Assembly: GCA_023423775.1 (NCBI GenBank)
Contig: JAFAEZ010000069.1
Location: 1 to 14,434, forward strand
Length of the DNA: 14,434 bases
Direction: 5' to 3'
Source of the DNA: Pseudomonadota bacterium
GTDB lineage: Bacteria; Pseudomonadota; Alphaproteobacteria; Sphingomonadales; Sphingomonadaceae
In this document: positions 9,572 to 14,434 of the stretch, one piece after another
Layout: each line of letters opens with the position of its first letter
How positions within the stretch are numbered: the stretch's first letter is position 1
Program-made: the position numbers and the translations under genes
Notes under the pieces: generated by a model
Database searches by the model: none
What the model saw: the letters and a program-made list of their open reading frames with translations, nothing else
What the model was told of the DNA's origin: nothing

Positions 9572-9597
9572 AACACTTGCGGGGGAGCTTCCGTTCC
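9572..9597 (-). promoter_or_regulatory. EcfG-type general stress promoter candidate for the four-gene block
   Basis: Reading leftward, GGAAC (9597-9593), a 17-base spacer and TGTT (9575-9572) match eight of nine positions of the known EcfG consensus GGAAC-N16/17-CGTT of alphaproteobacteria. The expected start of transcription falls near 9565, giving a leader of about 40 bases that holds the GGAGG ribosome-binding site of the gene at 9524. Position and orientation fit well; activity is untested. Confidence 0.55.
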
Positions 9598-9684
9598 GTG
9601 GCCGGAAAGGAAAGTTGCGTCGCCGGAAGCTGGCTACTAAGCCGCGCGTATCGCCGATCCTAGCTCATAACGAGGCCGTAACAA

Positions 9685-10971
<1,287 letters not shown>

Positions 10972-11003
10972 TTCCCAAGCGATAAACTGATTCTGGTTAA
11001 CCC

Positions 11004-11321
11004 ATGAAGGCGGGCACTCTCCAGACTGTGGCGATGATCAAGCGGGCGGCGCTTCCGGCGCTCGCCGTGCTCATCATCGCCAACTTCCTCGGCTATGCGA
11101 TCGTCGGATCGAACGGCATCCTGTCGTGGGGCGATTATCGTCGCCTCAAGGCGGAGCGGTCGATCGAACTGGCCCATCTCGAAGAGCAGAAGGCGAAGCT
11201 CGCCCACCGTGCCGAGCTGCTCGATCCGCGCAAGGCCGATCCCGATTTGGCCGACGAGATGGTCCGCGGCCAGCTCGGCCTCGTGCGTCCCGACGAAGTC
11301 GTCATCCCGATCACCGAGTAA
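11004..11321 (+). CDS. ftsB: FtsB/DivIC-type septum formation initiator
   Basis: FtsB-type proteins form a bitopic complex with FtsL and FtsQ that activates septal wall synthesis at the division site. The 105-residue product fits: a short cytoplasmic head, one transmembrane helix (about 16-35, ALPALAVLIIANFLGYAIVG), then a coiled-coil region rich in Glu, Lys and Leu (about 42-72, including RSIELAHLEEQKAKLAHRAE), and a short tail with MVRGQLGLVRPDEVVIP, where the family has its conserved ARE-x-LGM/L-VRPGE-like motif. The location directly downstream of eno is the classical one for ftsB. The ATG at 11004 lacks a strong ribosome-binding site; an in-frame ATG at 11034 would remove ten residues but is not better supported. 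The gene may depend on eno transcription. Confidence 0.88.
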   Translation: MKAGTLQTVAMIKRAALPALAVLIIANFLGYAIVGSNGILSWGDYRRLKAERSIELAHLEEQKAKLAHRAELLDPRKADPDLADEMVRGQLGLVRPDEVVIPITE

Positions 11322-11335
11322 GGGCTCTGGCCCTT
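11320..11335 (+). terminator. Short hairpin at the ftsB stop codon
   Basis: AAGGGC (11320-11325) and GCCCTT (11330-11335) form a 6-bp stem with a TCTG loop, beginning within the TAA stop. A GC-rich run with three GCTGCGG copies (11336, 11348, 11355) follows instead of a T run, so termination here is only a possibility. Confidence 0.3.
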
Positions 11336-11357
11336 GCTGCGGCGCAGGCTGCGGGCT

Positions 11358-11369
11358 GCGGCTAGCCGC
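11358..11369. promoter_or_regulatory. Perfect palindrome and weak promoter upstream of pdhA
   Basis: GCGGCTAGCCGC at 11358-11369 is a 12-bp uninterrupted palindrome, a shape more typical of a protein-binding operator than of a terminator. Just beyond it TTGCAC (11372-11377) and CATAGG (11395-11400), 17 bp apart, could be weak -35 and -10 hexamers for pdhA; each matches only half of the standard positions. Confidence 0.3.
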
Positions 11370-11444
11370 TGTTGCACCGCCCGCACTTTGCAGCCATAGG
11401 GTCCGGCGACTAACCAGAAACGGACCTAGGGAAGGGCCTGCATC

Positions 11445-12506
11445 GTGGCCAAGCCATCCTCCTCCAAACGCGCAGACGCTACGGCCTCCGCGCCGGCGAT
11501 CCCCAACCGGGAGCGCCCGCCCGAGCCGCAGCGGCACAAGGCCGACAAGGCCGAGCTGCTCGAATTTTACCGTCAGATGCTGCTGATCCGCCGCTTCGAG
11601 GAGCGGGCGGGCCAGCTCTACGGCCTCGGCCTGATCGGTGGTTTCTGCCATCTCTATATCGGCCAGGAAGCGGTCGCGGTCGGCCTCCAGTCGGCGCTCG
11701 AGATCGGCAAGGATTCGGTGATCACCGGCTATCGCGACCATGGCCATATGCTCGCCTACGGCATCGATCCCAACGTCATCATGGCCGAGCTGACCGGCCG
11801 CGAGGCCGGCATCTCGAAGGGCAAGGGCGGCTCGATGCACATGTTCTCCGTGGAGCATAAGTTCTACGGCGGCCACGGCATCGTCGGCGCCCAGGTCAGC
11901 CTCGGCACGGGCCTCGCCTTCAAGCACAAATATTCCGGAGACGGCGGCGTCTGCCTTGCCTATTTCGGCGACGGCGCGGCCAACCAGGGCCAGGTCTATG
12001 AGAGCTTCAACATGGCCCAGCTCTGGAACCTGCCGATCATCTTCGTGATCGAGAACAACCAGTACGCGATGGGCACGAGCGTGAACCGCGCGTCGTCCGA
12101 AGACCAGTTCTACAAGCGCGGCGAGAGCTTCCGCATCCCGGGCCTGCAGGTCGACGGCATGGATGTCCTCGCGGTGCGCGGCGCTGCGACCACCGCGCTC
12201 GAATGGGTGCGCGGCGGCAAGGGCCCGATCCTGCTCGAGTTCAAGACCTATCGCTATCGCGGCCATTCCATGTCCGACCCGGCCAAATACCGCTCGCGCG
12301 AGGAAGTGCAGTCGGTGCGCGACAAGTCCGACCCGATCGAGGCGGTGAAGCGCGAGCTCGAAGCGCTGGGCGTCAGCGAGGACGAACTGAAGACGATCGA
12401 CAAGGACATCCGCCAGATCGTGGCCGAGTCCGCCGATTTCGCCGAGCAGTCGCCCGAGCCGGGCCCGCAAGAACTCTACACTGACGTGCTGGTCGAGACC
12501 TACTGA
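11445..12506 (+). CDS. pdhA: Pyruvate dehydrogenase E1 component, alpha subunit
   Basis: With PdhB it forms the thiamine-diphosphate-dependent E1 that decarboxylates pyruvate and transfers the acetyl group to lipoyl groups of the complex. The 353-residue protein has a polar, lysine-rich leader (1-32) and then the E1-alpha domain. The thiamine-diphosphate motif runs from GDGAANQGQVYESFNMA (175-191) to N204-N205 in VIENNQYAMG. The conserved loop YRYRGHSMSDPAKYR (269-283) contains H273 and the serine corresponding to the regulatory phosphorylation site of mitochondrial homologues. GKGGSMHMFS lies at 126-135. The start is a GTG at 11445, with GGAAGGG ending 8 bases upstream. Its TGA overlaps the pdhB ATG by one base, as expected for coupled subunits of the heterotetramer. 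Confidence 0.97.
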   Translation: MAKPSSSKRADATASAPAIPNRERPPEPQRHKADKAELLEFYRQMLLIRRFEERAGQLYGLGLIGGFCHLYIGQEAVAVGLQSALEIGKDSVITGYRDHGHMLAYGIDPNVIMAELTGREAGISKGKGGSMHMFSVEHKFYGGHGIVGAQVSLGTGLAFKHKYSGDGGVCLAYFGDGAANQGQVYESFNMAQLWNLPIIFVIENNQYAMGTSVNRASSEDQFYKRGESFRIPGLQVDGMDVLAVRGAATTALEWVRGGKGPILLEFKTYRYRGHSMSDPAKYRSREEVQSVRDKSDPIEAVKRELEALGVSEDELKTIDKDIRQIVAESADFAEQSPEPGPQELYTDVLVETY

Positions 12507-13897
12507 TGCCGATCGAACTCAAGATGCCCGCGCTTTCCCCGACGATGGAGGAAGGCACGCTCGCCAAGTGGCTGGTCAAGGAAGGCGACGCGGTCGCTTC
12601 CGGCACCATTCTCGCCGAGATCGAGACCGACAAGGCGACGATGGAATTCGAAGCCGTCGACGAGGGCACGATTGCCAGGATCCTCGTCCCCGAAGGCACC
12701 GACGAGGTGAAGGTCGGCACCGTGATCGCGATCATGGCCGCCGAAGGCGAGGACGCTGCCGACGTCGGCGCTACGGCCCCGGCCGAGCCGAAGGCGCCGC
12801 CGGTCGCCCAGTCGGAAGAAGCCTCCGAGCAGCAGGCCCATGTCGCGGTCGCGGCCAAACCAGAAAAGGCGCCGGCCAGCCTGCGCGTCGATCCGGAAGT
12901 GCCTGCCGGCACCGAGATGGTCCGCACCACGGTACGCGAAGCGCTGCGCGACGCGATGGCCGAGGAAATGCGGTCCGACGAGCGCGTGTTCGTGATGGGC
13001 GAGGAAGTCGCCGAATATCAGGGCGCCTACAAGGTCACCCAGGGCCTGCTCGACGAGTTCGGCCCCCGCCGCGTGATCGACACGCCGATCACCGAATATG
13101 GCTTTGCCGGCGTCGGCACCGGCGCGGCGATGGGCGGCCTGCGCCCGGTCATCGAGTTCATGACGTTCAACTTCGCCATGCAGGCGATCGACCACATCAT
13201 CAACTCGGCGGCCAAGACCAATTACATGTCCGGCGGCCAGATGCGCTGTCCGATCGTGTTCCGCGGTCCCAATGGCGCGGCTTCCCGCGTCGCTGCCCAG
13301 CACAGCCAGAATTTCGCCCCGTGGTATGCCAACGTGCCCGGCCTGGTCGTCATCGCGCCCTATAGCGCCGCCGACGCCAAGGGCCTGCTCAAGGCGGCGA
13401 TCCGCTCCGAGGATCCGGTGGTGTTCCTCGAGAACGAGCTGCTTTACGGCCAGAGCTTCGAGGTTCCGAAGCTCGACGATTATGTCCTGCCGATCGGCAA
13501 GGCGCGGATCGCGCGGGAGGGCAAGGACGTCACCCTGGTGAGCTATTCGATCGGCGTCGGCGTCGCGCTCGACGCGGCCGAGAAGCTTGCTGCCGATGGG
13601 ATCGATGCCGAGGTGATCGACCTGCGCACGCTGCGCCCGCTCGATACGCGCACGGTGCTCGACAGCGTCGCCAAGACCAACCGTCTGGTCTGCGTCGAGG
13701 AAGGCTGGCCAGTCTGCTCGATCTCGTCCGAGATCATGGCCGTAGTGATGGAGCAAGGCTTCGACGATCTCGACGCGCCCGTGCTGCGCGTCACCAACGA
13801 GGACGTGCCGCTCCCTTATGCTGCCAACCTCGAGAAGCTCGCGCTGATCAAGGTCGACGATGTCGTCGCGGCGGCGAAGAAGGTCACCTATCGCTGA
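12506..13897 (+). CDS. pdhB: Pyruvate dehydrogenase E1 component, beta subunit with N-terminal lipoyl domain
   Basis: This is the partner of PdhA in the pyruvate dehydrogenase E1. The 463-residue protein is longer than a plain E1 beta (about 330) because it carries an N-terminal biotinyl/lipoyl domain (1-80): PIELKMPALSPTMEEG, with the attachment lysine K43 in EIETDKATMEFE. An Ala/Pro/Glu-rich linker (about 85-130) leads to the transketolase-type beta domain, with MGEEVAEYQGAYKVTQG (164-180), DTPITEYGFAGVGTGAAMGG (192-211) and H266 in PNGAASRVAAQHSQ, followed by the C-terminal domain (about 330-463). Such lipoylated E1 beta subunits are known in several alphaproteobacteria. The E2 and E3 genes do not follow here; the next gene is unrelated. 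No defect is visible. Confidence 0.97.
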   Translation: MPIELKMPALSPTMEEGTLAKWLVKEGDAVASGTILAEIETDKATMEFEAVDEGTIARILVPEGTDEVKVGTVIAIMAAEGEDAADVGATAPAEPKAPPVAQSEEASEQQAHVAVAAKPEKAPASLRVDPEVPAGTEMVRTTVREALRDAMAEEMRSDERVFVMGEEVAEYQGAYKVTQGLLDEFGPRRVIDTPITEYGFAGVGTGAAMGGLRPVIEFMTFNFAMQAIDHIINSAAKTNYMSGGQMRCPIVFRGPNGAASRVAAQHSQNFAPWYANVPGLVVIAPYSAADAKGLLKAAIRSEDPVVFLENELLYGQSFEVPKLDDYVLPIGKARIAREGKDVTLVSYSIGVGVALDAAEKLAADGIDAEVIDLRTLRPLDTRTVLDSVAKTNRLVCVEEGWPVCSISSEIMAVVMEQGFDDLDAPVLRVTNEDVPLPYAANLEKLALIKVDDVVAAAKKVTYR

Positions 13898-13916
13898 GGA
13901 AAAATGGCGTGATGCC

Positions 13917-14434
13917 ATGACGCCGCTCGATCCCGACCGCACGCTGGCCCTGGCCTATGTGCCGGCCCGGCGCCGTGAGGCGGTCGCGGCGTTGTGGCGC
14001 CTCGATGCCGCCTTGGGCGCGGTGATCGCTGCGGGGCGCGAGCGGCTGATCAGTCAGATCAAGCTCGCCTGGTGGCGCGACGCGCTGGCCAAGCTCGACC
14101 GCGAGCGCGCCCCGGCCGAGCCGGTCCTGCAGGCGGTCGCCGCGCATGTTCTGCCCGCCGGCGTGACCGGCGCCGAGCTTGCGGAAATGGAGCAAGCGTG
14201 GGCGGTTCTACTCAGCGAACATGCCCTGGAAAGCGACGAATTCGAACTTTACGCCCAGCGGGGCCGGCTCTTGTTCCGGCACAGCGCGACCTTGCTCGGC
14301 GGCTGCAGCGATGAGGGGATCGAGCAGGGCGGCGAGGCTTGGGCGCTTGCCGACCTCGCGCGCCACAGCGGCGAGCCCGATGCCAGCGCGGCGCTGGCCG
14401 CGGCGCGCGGGCGCGGTGCGGAGCGTCGTTGGCC
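13917..14434 (+). CDS. Squalene/phytoene synthase-fold protein, N-terminal part (runs off the right edge)
   Basis: The reading frame from the ATG at 13917 stays open to the window end, giving 172 residues. MTPLDPDRTLALAYVPARRR, then ALWRLDAALGAVI (26-37) and QIKLAWWRDALAKLD (47-61), are typical of the squalene/phytoene synthase superfamily, and closest to the group that includes mitochondrial NDUFAF6. In true prenyl synthases the first helix motif is D-x-x-x-D (usually DDxxD); here it reads DAALG (30-34), so the second Asp is missing. This argues against classical head-to-head prenyl condensation, but the second Asp-rich motif would lie beyond the window. Two two-codon ORFs precede the start. 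The gene lies 19 bp after pdhB and is probably cotranscribed. Function unassigned; an assembly-factor-like role is inference. Confidence 0.8.
   Translation, partial: MTPLDPDRTLALAYVPARRREAVAALWRLDAALGAVIAAGRERLISQIKLAWWRDALAKLDRERAPAEPVLQAVAAHVLPAGVTGAELAEMEQAWAVLLSEHALESDEFELYAQRGRLLFRHSATLLGGCSDEGIEQGGEAWALADLARHSGEPDASAALAAARGRGAERRW

Noticed and set aside
12500..13942. 480-codon open frame on the minus strand opposite pdhB
   Set aside because: It is the antisense of pdhB, in the same phase relation as the other shadows; no family motif.

Overview
The window is high-GC chromosomal DNA of an alphaproteobacterium. Gene order and protein features point to the Sphingomonadales (Sphingomonas-like): a lipoyl domain fused to the E1-beta subunit of pyruvate dehydrogenase, eno next to an ftsB-type gene, carA-carB-greA in series, and a promoter-like element matching the alphaproteobacterial general stress response. 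The organism assignment is inference from these features; no database was consulted.

Left part (1-915): two leftward genes, a YqeY/GatB-like gene and the 5' end of dnaG (primase), separated by 9 bp. This is a remnant of the classical macromolecular-synthesis gene order, without rpsU. A 128-bp divergent region separates them from the pyrimidine/arginine genes.

Centre-left (916-6609): carA and carB (carbamoyl-phosphate synthetase, overlapping by one base), then greA (transcript cleavage factor) and a rhomboid-type intramembrane protease that appears to start at a TTG one base after the greA stop. All run rightward.

Centre (6616-9524): all leftward. A four-gene block with start/stop overlaps (9524 to 7599) encodes small, mostly membrane-associated or low-complexity helical proteins: a DUF883-like protein, a 'phage holin family' two-helix protein, a DUF3618-like protein, and a glycine-zipper protein with 11-residue repeats. 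It is preceded by a GGAAC-N17-TGTT element close to the EcfG (general stress sigma factor) consensus. Downstream lie a solitary periplasmic MlaC/Ttg2D-type lipid-binding protein, itself preceded by a nested hairpin and a second EcfG-like element, and a small DUF4170 protein. This block is the least described part of the window and the best candidate for a stress-inducible envelope module.

Right part (9685-14434): rightward eno (enolase) and ftsB-like (cell division), then pdhA-pdhB (pyruvate dehydrogenase E1 alpha and lipoylated E1 beta, overlapping by one base). Last is the 5' part of a squalene/phytoene synthase-fold gene that runs off the window. Enolase makes phosphoenolpyruvate and PDH consumes the pyruvate derived from it, so this is a central carbon segment. 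No tRNA, rRNA, CRISPR array, insertion sequence or prophage was seen, and no gene-free stretch exceeds 300 bases.
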